This document shows positions 8,232 through 15,839 of a stretch of DNA of 64,000 nt, one piece after another. A program made the translations under genes and the position numbers. The stretch lies in NCBI GenBank assembly GCA_030373145.1, contig JAUCZK010000009.1, forward strand, positions 1 through 64,000. The letters run 5' to 3'. Origin of the DNA: Cyanobium sp. CZS48M (GTDB lineage Bacteria > Cyanobacteriota > Cyanobacteriia > PCC-6307 > Cyanobiaceae). Position 1 is the stretch's first letter. Every line of letters begins with the position of its first letter. The notes beneath the pieces are model-generated. The model saw only the letters and a program-made list of their open reading frames with translations, searched no databases and was not told where the DNA came from.

Positions 8232-8588
8232 TTGTCTCCTTCGCCCCAGGACAGCTCCGCCAGCTGCGGAGGCCGCCCGCCGCTGCTGGCCACCGGCGTC
8301 GCCCCCTTGGGGATCATCTCGATTGGGATCGTTCCCATGGGAGTGATCGCGATTGGCGTGGTGCCGATGGGGGTGATCAGCCTCGGGGCCGTCTCGATGG
8401 GTCTGGTGTCAGTGGCGGTGGTGAACATGGGGGTGCTCACCGCTGGGGTCACCACCATGGGCGTGTGGTGGGCCGGCCTCGAGGGCCATGGACTGGTGCA
8501 ACTGAACGCCCCCGCCACGCCGCCCGTGCCGCTGACGGTGGAGCCGGCCCGCTCCCCTGGCCACCAACACGAGCAACGCACTCCCTAG
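8232..8588 (+). CDS. Glycine-pentad repeat protein, function unknown
   Basis: The reading frame encodes 118 residues from a TTG at 8232, with no clear ATG. Residues about 22-79 consist of roughly twelve five-residue units of the form G-hydrophobic-hydrophobic-(P/S/A/T)-(M/I/L), for example GIVPM, GVIAI, GVVPM and GVISL. This periodicity is reminiscent of pentapeptide solenoids but with glycine at the turn and no polar position. The block is uncharged and could insert in or stack against membranes. The flanks are Pro/Ser-rich. Its last four bases overlap the convergent protease gene. It has no recognised domain; it might be a real small cyanobacterial family, which a database search would decide. 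Confidence 0.55.
   Translation: MSPSPQDSSASCGGRPPLLATGVAPLGIISIGIVPMGVIAIGVVPMGVISLGAVSMGLVSVAVVNMGVLTAGVTTMGVWWAGLEGHGLVQLNAPATPPVPLTVEPARSPGHQHEQRTP
8295..8466 (+). repeat. Degenerate 15/30-base coding repeat
   Basis: The DNA underlying the glycine-pentad block shows imperfect repeats every 15 bases, with a clearer 30-base alternation of units around CCGATGGGGGTGATC. The repeats stay in frame, implying growth by in-frame duplication. Confidence 0.6.
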
Positions 8589-9352
8589 GGCGGCTGCCCG
8601 AAGCGGCTCGGTTGTTGGTACAGCCAGCGCACGGTGGCCCGGTCGCGGGCACTGAGGCTCAGCACCGGCTGGGCACCGGGCACCGCCGCCATGGCGTCGC
8701 CAGGCTCATCGCTGTGGCCCCAGAGCCCGATGGCATGGCCCAGTTCATGCAGCGCCGTGGCCTGCAGGGCCTCCAGGCGCTGATCGGGGCTGAGCAGCAC
8801 CTGCACACGGGGCTCAGGGCGCCAGGCCCCCTGGCGTTCCACCTCCAGCAGCTCCAGCAGGGCGCGGCCATGGCTGGCCCGTCGGCGGCCCTGGTCATCC
8901 AGGAGCGGAGGCCGTCGCCGATGGATCAGGATCTGGGCCCGGGCGGGATCGTTCACCATCACCAGGCTGAGTTCTGAGCCCCAGCTGCCCAGGGCGCCGT
9001 CGACCGCCTGCTGCCAGCGCTGCTCAAAGCGAAGGCCGGGGCCGGGCTCCCCCGGGGGTTGCACCCAGACGCACCAGCGATCAAGCCTGGGCCAGCCCAG
9101 CGGTGTGGTCTCCAGCAGGTGGCGGTAGTCGGGGGCTGTGGGTGACGGGGCTGCTGGAGCTGCTGCTGGGCTTGGGCTGTGAGCTGAGCCGTCTGGCCCT
9201 TGGGGCAGCGGCCTGAGGGGGCGGCTGGAGGTGGCCATGGGACAGGTCTGCTCACCATGGCGGTCGGCCCCAGCAGGTTCGGCGTTGGCCAACGGAGCGG
9301 CCAGCAGCAGCGCGATCAGCACCAGGCGCCGAATGGTGGAGAAACTGGGCAC
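8585..9352 (-). CDS. Secreted matrixin-like zinc metalloprotease
   Basis: The product has 255 residues from a GTG at 9352, with a signal peptide (about residues 1-24, ending at ANA) and a Pro/Ala/Ser-rich linker. The catalytic domain follows from about residue 75. The zinc motif HELGHAIGLWGHS (about residue 205) fits the metzincin pattern HExxHxxGxxH. The Met-turn may be DAMAAVPG, with LSARDRATVRWLY resembling the C-terminal matrixin helix. It is presumably a periplasmic or exported protease; substrate unknown. It stands alone between a convergent gene and DUF2214. Confidence 0.85.
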   Translation of the reverse strand: MPSFSTIRRLVLIALLLAAPLANAEPAGADRHGEQTCPMATSSRPLRPLPQGPDGSAHSPSPAAAPAAPSPTAPDYRHLLETTPLGWPRLDRWCVWVQPPGEPGPGLRFEQRWQQAVDGALGSWGSELSLVMVNDPARAQILIHRRRPPLLDDQGRRRASHGRALLELLEVERQGAWRPEPRVQVLLSPDQRLEALQATALHELGHAIGLWGHSDEPGDAMAAVPGAQPVLSLSARDRATVRWLYQQPSRFGQPP

Positions 9353-9362
9353 GCAGCCCCCC

Positions 9363-9869
9363 TCAGCCCGGCAGCCCGACGCCGCGGGCCATCAAGGTGG
9401 CCAGCAGGGGGATGGTGGCGAAACCCACCAGCTCAATGTTGAGAATCCAGCCCAGACGGGTGGCCAGGCCCTGACTCACCTGGGGCAGCTCTCCCTTGCG
9501 CAGCGGCAGGGCCCAGAGGATGTAGGTGACCGTGGGGTAGAGCGAGAGGGCGCCCACCGTGAGATACACCCCCACCTTCCACCAGAACAGCGGATTTTCG
9601 GTGTAGAAACTGCTGCCCTGGCCGTAGTGCAGCACCCGCAGGATGCCGCTGAGCAGCACCAGCAGAGCCGCGATGCCATAGACGATGTCGGTGATGACCA
9701 TGGTGATGGCCACGGAGCGATCAGGGTCCGGCCGGATCAGGCGGCGCTCCAGCACCAGCGCCCCGAAGCAGACCATGAAACTGAGGTAGTGGACATAGGC
9801 CACGGCGGCACTGGGCAGCACACCGGTGGGCAGCACCAGGGCGGCGGGCAGATGAACCAGGGCTGTCAT
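9363..9869 (-). CDS. DUF2214 family membrane protein
   Basis: This 168-residue protein starts at the ATG at 9869 and has four predicted membrane helices. Family features are HYLSFMVCFGALVLERRLI near the N-terminus, DIVYGIAALLVLLSG, and an FYTENPLFWWKVGVY motif in the middle. DUF2214 proteins are found in cyanobacteria and proteobacteria and are of unknown function. It ends ten bases from the start of the matrixin-like gene, so the two may be cotranscribed. Confidence 0.85.
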   Translation of the reverse strand: MTALVHLPAALVLPTGVLPSAAVAYVHYLSFMVCFGALVLERRLIRPDPDRSVAITMVITDIVYGIAALLVLLSGILRVLHYGQGSSFYTENPLFWWKVGVYLTVGALSLYPTVTYILWALPLRKGELPQVSQGLATRLGWILNIELVGFATIPLLATLMARGVGLPG

Positions 9870-10080
9870 GGACAGGATTTTGATTGGTGTGGGCCACGAC
9901 AGTAGCGAGGGAAGCCCGAAAGCGAGTCGTCAGCTGAGCGGGCCGATCTGGCGGCCTGTCTTGAAACCACATTCGAAATCAAGTCCGAATACCGAAGCAA
10001 GTTGGAAGTTGGAAGCCTTTCTGATGATTCTGGCTGAAATGAATTTTCGGCCTAAATTCATAACAGCTTCGGGGTTGAAC
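9870..10080. other. Divergent control region upstream of the sigma factor gene
   Basis: About 210 bases separate the DUF2214 start from the chosen sigma factor start, and they are noticeably more AT-rich than the flanking genes, as expected for promoters. In-frame ATGs at 10024 and 10039 could extend the sigma factor. No confident -35/-10 pair can be assigned. Confidence 0.4.
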
Positions 10081-11004
10081 ATGGCTAGCTCTTTAAGTGC
10101 CTATCTCGGAGAGATCGGTCGTCATCAACTGCTCACCCCAAATCAGGAGCTCACCCTTGGGCGCAAGGTTCAGGCGATGATCGCGCTTCATGAACGCCGC
10201 ACCCAGGCCGGTGGCAGCGCTGAAACCTGCGAGTACAGCGAAGTTGAGCGCCGCACGATCCGCACGGGTGAGCGGGCCAAGGATCAGATGATCACGGCGA
10301 ATCTGCGCCTGGTGGTGAACCTGGCCAAGCGGTATCAGGGCAAAGGGCTGGATCTGCTTGATCTGATCCAGGAAGGAACTTTGGGGCTTGTGCGGGCCGT
10401 GGAGAAGTATGACCCCACCCGCGGTCACCGGTTCAGCACCTATGCCTACTGGTGGATCCGCCAGGGGCTGAACCGCGCCCTCTCCACCCAGAGCCGCACG
10501 ATTCGTATCCCGGTGAATGTGAACGAAAAGCTCACCAAGTTGCGCGCCGCCAAGGCACGGCTCCTGCAGGCCAATGGCCTGAGCGCCTCAGCCAAGGAGC
10601 TGGCCGCCAGCATGGGTCTTCCGCTCACGGAGGTGGAAGACCTGCTCTCCTGTGAACTGCGCAGTGTCACGGTCAGCCTCCAGGGGGCGGTCAGATCCAA
10701 GTCGGATCCCACCGAATTGGTGGATGTGCTGCCCAGTGATGAAATGCCCCCGATGGAGCGTGCTGAGCTGGCTGAGCGCAGCGCCTCGGTGAGGACATTG
10801 CTTAAGGGCTCAAGCCTCACTGCGCGCGAGCGCACGGTGGTAATGCTGCGCTTCGGGCTTGATGGCAGCCACGAATGGCGCACCCTGGCGGAGGTGGCCC
10901 GCCAGCTGGGCTGCAGCCGTGAGTATTGCCGCCAGGTGGTGCAGCGCGCCCTGCGTAAGTTGCGCAAGGCCGGTGTTCAGAGCGGCCTGGTGGGAGCAGG
11001 GTAG
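10081..11004 (+). CDS. Group 2 RNA polymerase sigma factor (RpoD/SigA family)
   Basis: The protein has 307 residues from the ATG at 10081 and is a primary-like but non-essential type sigma-70. It shows region 1.2 (SAYLGEIGRHQLLT), region 2 (MITANLRLVVNLAKRYQGKG, DLIQEGTLGLVRAVEKYD, FSTYAYWWIRQGLNRAL), region 3 and a region 4 helix-turn-helix (TLAEVARQLGCSREYCRQV). The short N-terminus without region 1.1 separates it from SigA. In cyanobacteria, group 2 factors mediate stress and circadian responses. Which paralogue this is cannot be told from sequence alone. Confidence 0.92.
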   Translation: MASSLSAYLGEIGRHQLLTPNQELTLGRKVQAMIALHERRTQAGGSAETCEYSEVERRTIRTGERAKDQMITANLRLVVNLAKRYQGKGLDLLDLIQEGTLGLVRAVEKYDPTRGHRFSTYAYWWIRQGLNRALSTQSRTIRIPVNVNEKLTKLRAAKARLLQANGLSASAKELAASMGLPLTEVEDLLSCELRSVTVSLQGAVRSKSDPTELVDVLPSDEMPPMERAELAERSASVRTLLKGSSLTARERTVVMLRFGLDGSHEWRTLAEVARQLGCSREYCRQVVQRALRKLRKAGVQSGLVGAG

Positions 11005-11099
11005 GGCCGGATCCCCGTCCGAAAGGGGACTGAAACCGTCCTTGCCCGCTCAGGCTCGGTTGATGATGATGACCTTGTCCGCTGCTCCCTGAGTGAGCC

Positions 11100-11522
11100 A
11101 TGGCCCCAATCGACGCCAGCATGTCCGACTTCTCTGATGGATCCGCTTCAGGGGGCGGCTCAGGCTCTGGGGATCAGACCACCGTTGAGACGGAAGTGCT
11201 GGAGAGCACGGTCATCGACGAAGGCCTGCTCCAGCGGCTGCTGCGCAAGGCGGGTCGTGCCATTGCCCTGCCGGCCCTGGAATGCCTGGAGCTGCTGCTT
11301 GATGGCAGCACCCCCAACCAGGTGCGGCTGACCATGCTCGCCGCCCTCACCTATCTGCTGCTGCCCTTCGATCTCATTCCCGATTTCATTCCCGCCGCCG
11401 GCTTCAGCGATGATCTGGTGGCGCTCACGGCCCTGCTGGGCCTCACCGGGCGCCATCTCACCCCAGACATCCGCTCCAGGGCCCGGCGCAAGCTGGATCG
11501 CTGGTTCCCCCCCGGCCGTTGA
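11100..11522 (+). CDS. DUF1232 (YkvA-like) membrane protein
   Basis: The ATG at 11100 gives 140 residues; another ATG at 11121 is in frame. After a Gly/Ser-rich N-terminus, the DUF1232 core occupies about residues 75-130, including LTYLLLPFDLIPDFIPAAGFSDD, a hydrophobic hairpin typical of the family. The C-terminus is basic. Function is unknown. Its stop overlaps the ATG of the next gene as TGATG, indicating translational coupling in a four-gene run ending at 12666. Confidence 0.85.
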   Translation: MAPIDASMSDFSDGSASGGGSGSGDQTTVETEVLESTVIDEGLLQRLLRKAGRAIALPALECLELLLDGSTPNQVRLTMLAALTYLLLPFDLIPDFIPAAGFSDDLVALTALLGLTGRHLTPDIRSRARRKLDRWFPPGR

Positions 11523-11884
11523 TGCCCGATCCCAGCAGCTCACCCGCCAGAACGGCTCCTGCTGAGCGCCCTTTCCTCAGCGACCAGCAGCTGGAGGACC
11601 TCCAGACCTTCCTCAAGGACTGGCTGCGCCACCAGGGACGCACCCAGGCGGATCTGCGTCGGGCCCTGCGGGCCGAGTCGATTCGGATGCCGGTGCTGCT
11701 GGACACCCTTCAGCAGCTGCATGCCCAGGGGGGGGTCAGTGCCCTGGCCGCGAGGCTCTGCGACATCGAGCAGCTCTGGCAGCGGCAGGAGGGCGATGGG
11801 TCCCACTCCGACGAGGCTGGAGAGATTTCCCAGGACCAGCTGGACCTGCTGCTTGAGGAGATCCGACAGGACCGACGGATCTAG
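11522..11884 (+). CDS. Conserved hypothetical protein, helical
   Basis: The 120-residue product starts at the ATG overlapping the DUF1232 stop. It is soluble, charged and likely all-helical, with LEDLQTFLKDWLRHQGRTQ and RALRAESIRMPVLLDTL resembling a small helical DNA- or protein-binding fold. The C-terminus is acidic with DQLDLLLEEI. No domain name can be assigned. The overlapping start and coding composition support it as real. Confidence 0.65.
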   Translation: MPDPSSSPARTAPAERPFLSDQQLEDLQTFLKDWLRHQGRTQADLRRALRAESIRMPVLLDTLQQLHAQGGVSALAARLCDIEQLWQRQEGDGSHSDEAGEISQDQLDLLLEEIRQDRRI

Positions 11885-11923
11885 CGCCCGGAAGGCAGAG
11901 TGGCTTCAGCCACGCAGCCCTCC

Positions 11924-12175
11924 ATGGCAACCACTTCCCCCAAGATCCTGGCGATGGCGGCCCTCGCCCTGCTCGCCCTGGCCCCATCAACCCTCCAGGC
12001 CCAGAGCCTGCGCTACAACCTTGGTCCCGGCAGCCGGGTGGGCGTGCCCACCCAGGTGGAGCCCACCGATTGCGTCACCGATCCCAAGGATGGGGCGGTG
12101 ACCTGCAACACCAAGCTCAAGAACCCGCCGGGGGAGTCCCCCGCTCGCCCCAAGTTCGAACCTTTTAACAATTGA
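11924..12175 (+). CDS. Small secreted hypothetical protein
   Basis: From the ATG at 11924 this is an 83-residue protein with a clear signal peptide (KILAMAALALLALAPS, cleavage near LQAQS). The mature part is about 50 residues, with two cysteines (DCVTDP and VTCNTK) that could form a disulfide. A GTG at 11900 is also in frame. Its stop overlaps the next ATG (ATGA). No known family is recognised. Confidence 0.65.
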   Translation: MATTSPKILAMAALALLALAPSTLQAQSLRYNLGPGSRVGVPTQVEPTDCVTDPKDGAVTCNTKLKNPPGESPARPKFEPFNN

Positions 12176-12666
12176 TGGCCAGATTCTCCGGCCTCTTTGA
12201 TGACGAAGCGTTCCTGGCGCTCGTCGATCGTTTTGAGCGCCAGCTGGCCAAGGCGCTCTCGATTCTGCTCTGCGTGGTGTTGATCGCCGCCACCACCCAG
12301 CTGATTGTTCGGGTCTGTCAGGAGTTCTTCAACCCCAGCACCGGTTGGCTGGGCAACGATCTGATCAAAATCCTCGGTGATGTGCTCACCGTGTTGATTG
12401 CCCTGGAGGTGCTGCAGAACGTCACCGCCTACCTGCGCCACCACGTGGTGCAGATCGAGCTGGTGTTGCTCACCGCCCTCACCGCCGTGGCGCGGAAGGT
12501 GATCGTGCTCCAGCCGGGTGCGGAGGACAAACCCCTGCTGCTGGTGGGGCTGGGGATCACGGTGGTGAGCCTGTCGGCGGGGTACTGGCTGGTGCGTTCC
12601 TCCACCCTGATGGAGAAGGTGTCCAGAAGAGGGCGAGCCAAAGTGTTCCGGGATCCGGATCAGTAG
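12175..12666 (+). CDS. PsiE-like (phosphate-starvation-inducible family) membrane protein
   Basis: The 163-residue protein has four predicted membrane helices. The segment LGDVLTVLIALEVLQNVTAYL and HHVVQIELVLLTALTAVARKVIV match the PsiE family pattern of a conserved glutamate in a helix followed by a loop and RKVI. The role of PsiE is not established. The start overlaps the preceding stop. Its last 110 bases overlap the convergent Nif11-cupin gene. Confidence 0.8.
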   Translation: MARFSGLFDDEAFLALVDRFERQLAKALSILLCVVLIAATTQLIVRVCQEFFNPSTGWLGNDLIKILGDVLTVLIALEVLQNVTAYLRHHVVQIELVLLTALTAVARKVIVLQPGAEDKPLLLVGLGITVVSLSAGYWLVRSSTLMEKVSRRGRAKVFRDPDQ

Positions 12667-13147
12667 CCACCACCCGGTGGCGACGTCGGGGGGCGATCAG
12701 CAGGCTGTCGCCCACCGCCAGATCCCTTGTCTCGGCCTCATCCTCGAAGCGCAGGCGGGCACTGCCGCGCAGCAGCAGCACCCATTCGCTCTGCGGCTGG
12801 TCGTACCACTGACCGCTGGCTGTGCTGTGGGCGCAGGAGTGAATCCGCTCCAGGCGCAGGTCGGGGCTCTGCAGCAGCACGTCCAGCCGTTCCTCCCCCG
12901 CCGGCGGACAGGGGCTTTGCAGCAGGTTGCCCGCTCCCAGGGGTTTCCCTGTCTGCTGATCTGCGACCGGTTCGCCCCAGCGCTTGCCGATGTCATAGCC
13001 CTGAGCCCGGGCCAGGGCCACCACCTCGTGGTGACTGGAGCAGGCCGCCAGGGCCGCACGCAGCTCGGGCTGTGCCTCGCTCTGGGCCACGAAGGCGTTG
13101 AGCTGGCGCACTTTCTCGAGAAAGGTCTGCAGCTGCTCCTCGGCCAT
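12557..13147 (-). CDS. Nif11 domain / cupin domain protein
   Basis: The 196-residue protein begins with a Nif11-like domain (about residues 1-60, EEQLQTFLEKV and VVALARAQGYDIG). It continues with a single cupin barrel (about 85-175) containing HSCAHSTASGQWYDQP, SEWVLLLRGSA and APRRRHRV. Nif11 regions occur as leaders of ribosomally made peptides and as stand-alone proteins in cyanobacteria; fusion to a cupin suggests a small-molecule or metal-binding protein rather than a precursor peptide. The Pro-rich end (about the last 20 residues) overlaps psiE and may be a read-on extension. Substrate unknown. Confidence 0.82.
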   Translation of the reverse strand: MAEEQLQTFLEKVRQLNAFVAQSEAQPELRAALAACSSHHEVVALARAQGYDIGKRWGEPVADQQTGKPLGAGNLLQSPCPPAGEERLDVLLQSPDLRLERIHSCAHSTASGQWYDQPQSEWVLLLRGSARLRFEDEAETRDLAVGDSLLIAPRRRHRVVATDPDPGTLWLALFWTPSPSGWRNAPASTPPTGSPP

Positions 13148-13156
13148 GGCGGGCGC

Positions 13157-13636
13157 TCAGTCGGAGGGCAGGTCCTTGACCATACGGAAGCGGCGAAAGG
13201 GCACCGAGCCGATGTTGAGTTCCTCGATCCAGTCGACGCTCCAGCCCTCCCGCTCGAACAGGGAGCGCGAGAGAAAGCTGGCTTCCGTGCGCAGCCGCCG
13301 GCTGCCGTAGCCCCGCGCCAGGGCCTCGAGAGCACGGAGCAAGGCCGTGGAGCGGCCCTGGCGGCTGGCCCTGCCGCGGCAGTAGAGCAGGGAGATGCGA
13401 TCGGCGGGCTCCAGCACCGCGAAGGCCTCGATCACGGCACCATCCCCGGAGCAGCTGGCCAGGCCGATGCCCTGCGCCAGGATCGTCTCGAGGGGGGAGC
13501 GCTCCAGCACCACATCCGCCCAGGCCTTCACCTGCTCGGGGGTGTAGAGCTGCGGGGCCTGGCTGAGCACCGCGTCGCGGTACACCTCGCGCACCGCCTC
13601 AAGGTCTTGGGGGTTGAGGGGGCGCAGGCTGTGCAT
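13157..13636 (-). CDS. GNAT family N-acetyltransferase
   Basis: This 159-residue protein shows the GNAT fold. It begins LRPLNPQDLEAVREVYRDAV, and the acetyl-CoA loop is represented by CRGRASRQGRSTALLRALE (near residue 90-108), followed by a C-terminal strand FRRFRMVKDL. It probably acetylates a small molecule or protein; the acceptor cannot be predicted. Nine bases separate its stop from the Nif11-cupin start, so the two may form an operon. Confidence 0.85.
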   Translation of the reverse strand: MHSLRPLNPQDLEAVREVYRDAVLSQAPQLYTPEQVKAWADVVLERSPLETILAQGIGLASCSGDGAVIEAFAVLEPADRISLLYCRGRASRQGRSTALLRALEALARGYGSRRLRTEASFLSRSLFEREGWSVDWIEELNIGSVPFRRFRMVKDLPSD

Positions 13637-13802
13637 GGGCTGGCCCCTGGCTGGCTGCTGGGAGGGTATCGGGGTGGCCCAACGAATTGAGACAACTTTG
13701 TTTCAGCGCCTGCCCATGGCCTGATGCCGCCAGGACCGCTGCATAGCGTGATCTCAGGTTCAGCGTTTGGCCGTGTCAACACGGAGATCGCCGGGGAACG
13801 CC

Positions 13803-14036
13803 ATGGCAGGCTCACGACCGCTCAGCATCGGTGAACTGGAGGCGGGCTTTTCGGCCTACTGCCAGGCCCTGCGCCGGCTGGTGGCCGACGGCCACAGTCT
13901 GGAGCGCATCGAGCGCACCCTCTGCTGGCATCACCTCAGTGCCCTGCACAGCTCCCTGCCCCAGCGCTACCGCTCACCGCAGGATCTCTACGCCCGTTAC
14001 CTTCGCGCCCTGAAGGCTGACAAACCAGCAGACTGA
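13803..14036 (+). CDS. DUF3136 family protein, copy 1
   Basis: The ATG at 13803 gives 77 residues. The core LSIGELEAGFSAYCQALRR and IERTLCWHHLSALHSSLP with a following YRSP and YLRAL matches the cyanobacterial DUF3136 pattern. A second copy lies at 22237-22476 on the other strand; the two share the invariant GELE, YC, R-T-x-CW, L-H-x-x-LP and Y-x-x-P residues. It is likely a helical cytoplasmic protein of unknown function. An upstream in-frame start at 13767 is less likely. Confidence 0.8.
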   Translation: MAGSRPLSIGELEAGFSAYCQALRRLVADGHSLERIERTLCWHHLSALHSSLPQRYRSPQDLYARYLRALKADKPAD

Positions 14037-14060
14037 CACTCCTGGCGCCCCATCCCCCGG

Positions 14061-14447
14061 ATGACTTCGCTTCAGACCGTCTCCAGCGGCCCCTCGGCCT
14101 GGCGCCGCTGGCTGGGGTTCCTGGCCTTGTTCGGCCTTGTGCTGCTGCTCTGGTGGCCCCGGCCGGCCTGGGGTGCGTCCGGCGAGAGCCTGTTTGCCAA
14201 CCATTGCGCCGGTTGCCACATCAACGGCGGCAACATCCTGCGTCGCGGCAAGACCCTCAAGCTCAAGGCCCTGGAGCGCAACGGCATCACCGGCCCCGAG
14301 GCCATCGCCGCCATTGCCGCAGCCGGCCTCGGCCAGATGTCGGGCTACGGGGAGGTGCTGGGCCCAGGGGGACCGGAGGCGGTGGCCGACTGGGTGTGGC
14401 AGCAGGCCCAGCTCAACTGGCCCGCAGCGACGAAACCCGCGGCCTGA
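14061..14447 (+). CDS. Cytochrome c6-like protein
   Basis: The 128-residue protein has a signal peptide with a hydrophobic core at about residues 16-33 ending PAWGAS. The mature protein is about 88 residues with a single heme site CAGCH (about residues 50-54). A later methionine in GQMSGYGEVL fits the axial ligand. The segment GGNILRRGKTLKLKALERNG is typical of cytochrome c6 (petJ) relatives. It is expected in the thylakoid lumen carrying electrons from cytochrome b6f. Whether it is main c6 or a c6B/c6C-type paralogue is unresolved. Confidence 0.85.
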   Translation: MTSLQTVSSGPSAWRRWLGFLALFGLVLLLWWPRPAWGASGESLFANHCAGCHINGGNILRRGKTLKLKALERNGITGPEAIAAIAAAGLGQMSGYGEVLGPGGPEAVADWVWQQAQLNWPAATKPAA

Positions 14448-14462
14448 GCGCCGGAGCTGAGC

Positions 14463-14732
14463 TCAGAAGGCCTGAATCCAGGGGTAGACCTCCACGCTGG
14501 TCCAGATCCCCTGGCGCCAGTACACATCGCCCTTCACCAGCTCCTCCACTTGGTCCTGGCTCTCGGCTTCATAGAGGCCGAACACCCTGGTGGTGCAGGC
14601 GGTGGGCCCGAGGGTGAGCAGCACTCCCTGCTCCTTCTGCTGGCGCAGCCCGGCCAGATGCTCCTCGCGGAAGGGCCCCCGGCGTTCAAGAACGTCAGGG
14701 CTGTAGGTGCCCCAGAGAACGAATTTGGCCAT
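14463..14732 (-). CDS. YciI family protein
   Basis: The protein has 89 residues, the usual length for a ferredoxin-like YciI domain. It shows the family pattern of an N-terminal strand (KFVLWGTYSPDVLERR), a histidine in REEHLAGLR, and FGLYEAESQDQVEELVKGDVY near the C-terminus, where a His/Asp pair is presumed catalytic in relatives. Cytoplasmic; actual reaction unknown. Confidence 0.87.
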   Translation of the reverse strand: MAKFVLWGTYSPDVLERRGPFREEHLAGLRQQKEQGVLLTLGPTACTTRVFGLYEAESQDQVEELVKGDVYWRQGIWTSVEVYPWIQAF

Positions 14733-14789
14733 CGGCTGTCGCTGATCTCCCCAGCACTCTGACCGCAGGCCCTGCGCAGCCCAAGCCCC

Positions 14790-15176
14790 TCAGCCCTGAA
14801 GGCCCCGGCCCAGGAGCAGGTCGCGGGCGCCGTTGACCAGCTGCATGGTGTCGTGCTCGCCACCGCGGTCGGGATGGTGCTCGGCGGCGGCCAGTTTCCA
14901 GGCGCGGGTCACAGCGGTGGCTGTGATGCGGCCGCAGCGCGGCAGGTGCAGCCGTTGCCGGGCCACGATGGAGTCCAGGTCGGGGTGCTTGCCAAGGGGC
15001 CCCCAATCGGCCTTGCTCAGGGCTGGATTGCGTTTCTTGCCGCCCCTGGCCTGGCCCTTGGCGCGGCCAGAAGTGGCACGAGTGGCTTGGCTGGATCCGA
15101 ATCCCTTGCGCGGCTCCTGCTGAACGGGTCGGGCGCGGGCCAGGGGAGAGTCAGGTTTGCGCAGGGTCTGGGGCAT
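14790..15176 (-). CDS. J-domain-like protein
   Basis: The 128-residue protein has a basic, Gly/Lys-rich N-terminal half and a C-terminal J-like region. That region includes TAVTRAWKLAAAEHHPDRGG with the HPD tripeptide that stimulates Hsp70 ATPase, followed by a final helix MQLVNGARDLLL. The domain is at the C-terminus rather than the N-terminus as in DnaJ. It probably recruits a DnaK, with the basic tail giving targeting; client unknown. Confidence 0.8.
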   Translation of the reverse strand: MPQTLRKPDSPLARARPVQQEPRKGFGSSQATRATSGRAKGQARGGKKRNPALSKADWGPLGKHPDLDSIVARQRLHLPRCGRITATAVTRAWKLAAAEHHPDRGGEHDTMQLVNGARDLLLGRGLQG

Positions 15177-15400
15177 GGCTGTAGCTGATCGTGAACCCAG
15201 CCTGATGCATCACCGAGCAGCCTTGGGTGTTCATCTGCCAACAGTGATTGCTGAAAAGTAACTGGCTGTCAAGCTGCTGAAATACTCCTTTACGTTGGCA
15301 GGGCTTCCGGGTCTGCTCCGGGCGCCGTCACACTTCGATCAACCATCTGCGGCTTCAAGTCAACCGGGGCCCAGCCAATCCAGAGAACTCGTTGTTACCC
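15177..15400. other. Intergenic control region
   Basis: About 220 bases lie between the divergent J-domain gene and the small gene at 15401. The middle part (about 15240-15295) is locally AT-rich and probably holds promoters, but no convincing -35/-10 pair or structured RNA is recognised. Confidence 0.3.
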
Positions 15401-15586
15401 ATGACTCTTCACCAAGGCCAGATGGTCCGGCTCACCACCAGCCCTGAGCACATCTATCAAGTGATCAACGTCGACGCCGACGCCAGCACGTGCTGGGTGC
15501 GCCGCTGGCCCCTCTCCCGCCATGGCTCACCACCCTTTGCCCTGGCGCTGGATCAACTCCAGCAGCTCGAGGCCGCCAGCGTCTGA
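15401..15586 (+). CDS. Small conserved hypothetical protein
   Basis: The ATG at 15401 gives 61 residues beginning MTLHQGQMVRLTTSPEHIYQ. The sequence looks like a compact beta barrel: Val/Thr-rich strands, VDADASTCWVRRWPL in the middle, and a closing leucine-rich helix. No known domain is recognised. A TTG at 15392 could add three residues. Confidence 0.6.
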   Translation: MTLHQGQMVRLTTSPEHIYQVINVDADASTCWVRRWPLSRHGSPPFALALDQLQQLEAASV

Positions 15587-15670
15587 TCCATCAGACGCCG
15601 CTGACCTCCACTCGCACCTGAGCTGCACTCGCGCTTGACCTCCAACTTCCAACTCCAGGGAGACCCCGTT

Positions 15671-15787
15671 GTGATTCCCATCCGTTATTTGATCTGCTCC
15701 CGCCTGCTGGGCACCACCACCCGCCTGCTGCTACTGGGGGCGATCTCCGCCAGCCTCGGCGAATGGCTGCTCCTCAGCGTTCTCTGA
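15671..15787 (+). CDS. Possible 38-residue membrane peptide
   Basis: A GTG at 15671 opens a frame of 38 codons ending TGA at 15787. The peptide has a short basic N-terminus and two hydrophobic stretches (LLLLGAISASLGEWLLLSVL at the end), like one small membrane helix. It lies in an otherwise empty gap ahead of feoA and is followed closely by it. There is no independent evidence of expression; it could be chance in GC-rich DNA. Confidence 0.3.
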   Translation: MIPIRYLICSRLLGTTTRLLLLGAISASLGEWLLLSVL

Positions 15788-15839
15788 ACGGCGCACTGCT
15801 TAAGTGCACCCAGCCACTGAAGCAGCCCAGAACCAGGAC

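Noticed and set aside
11013-11028. CCCC-loop-GGGG hairpin after the sigma factor gene
   Set aside because: Only a four to five base stem with an eight-base loop, no T-run; too weak to call.
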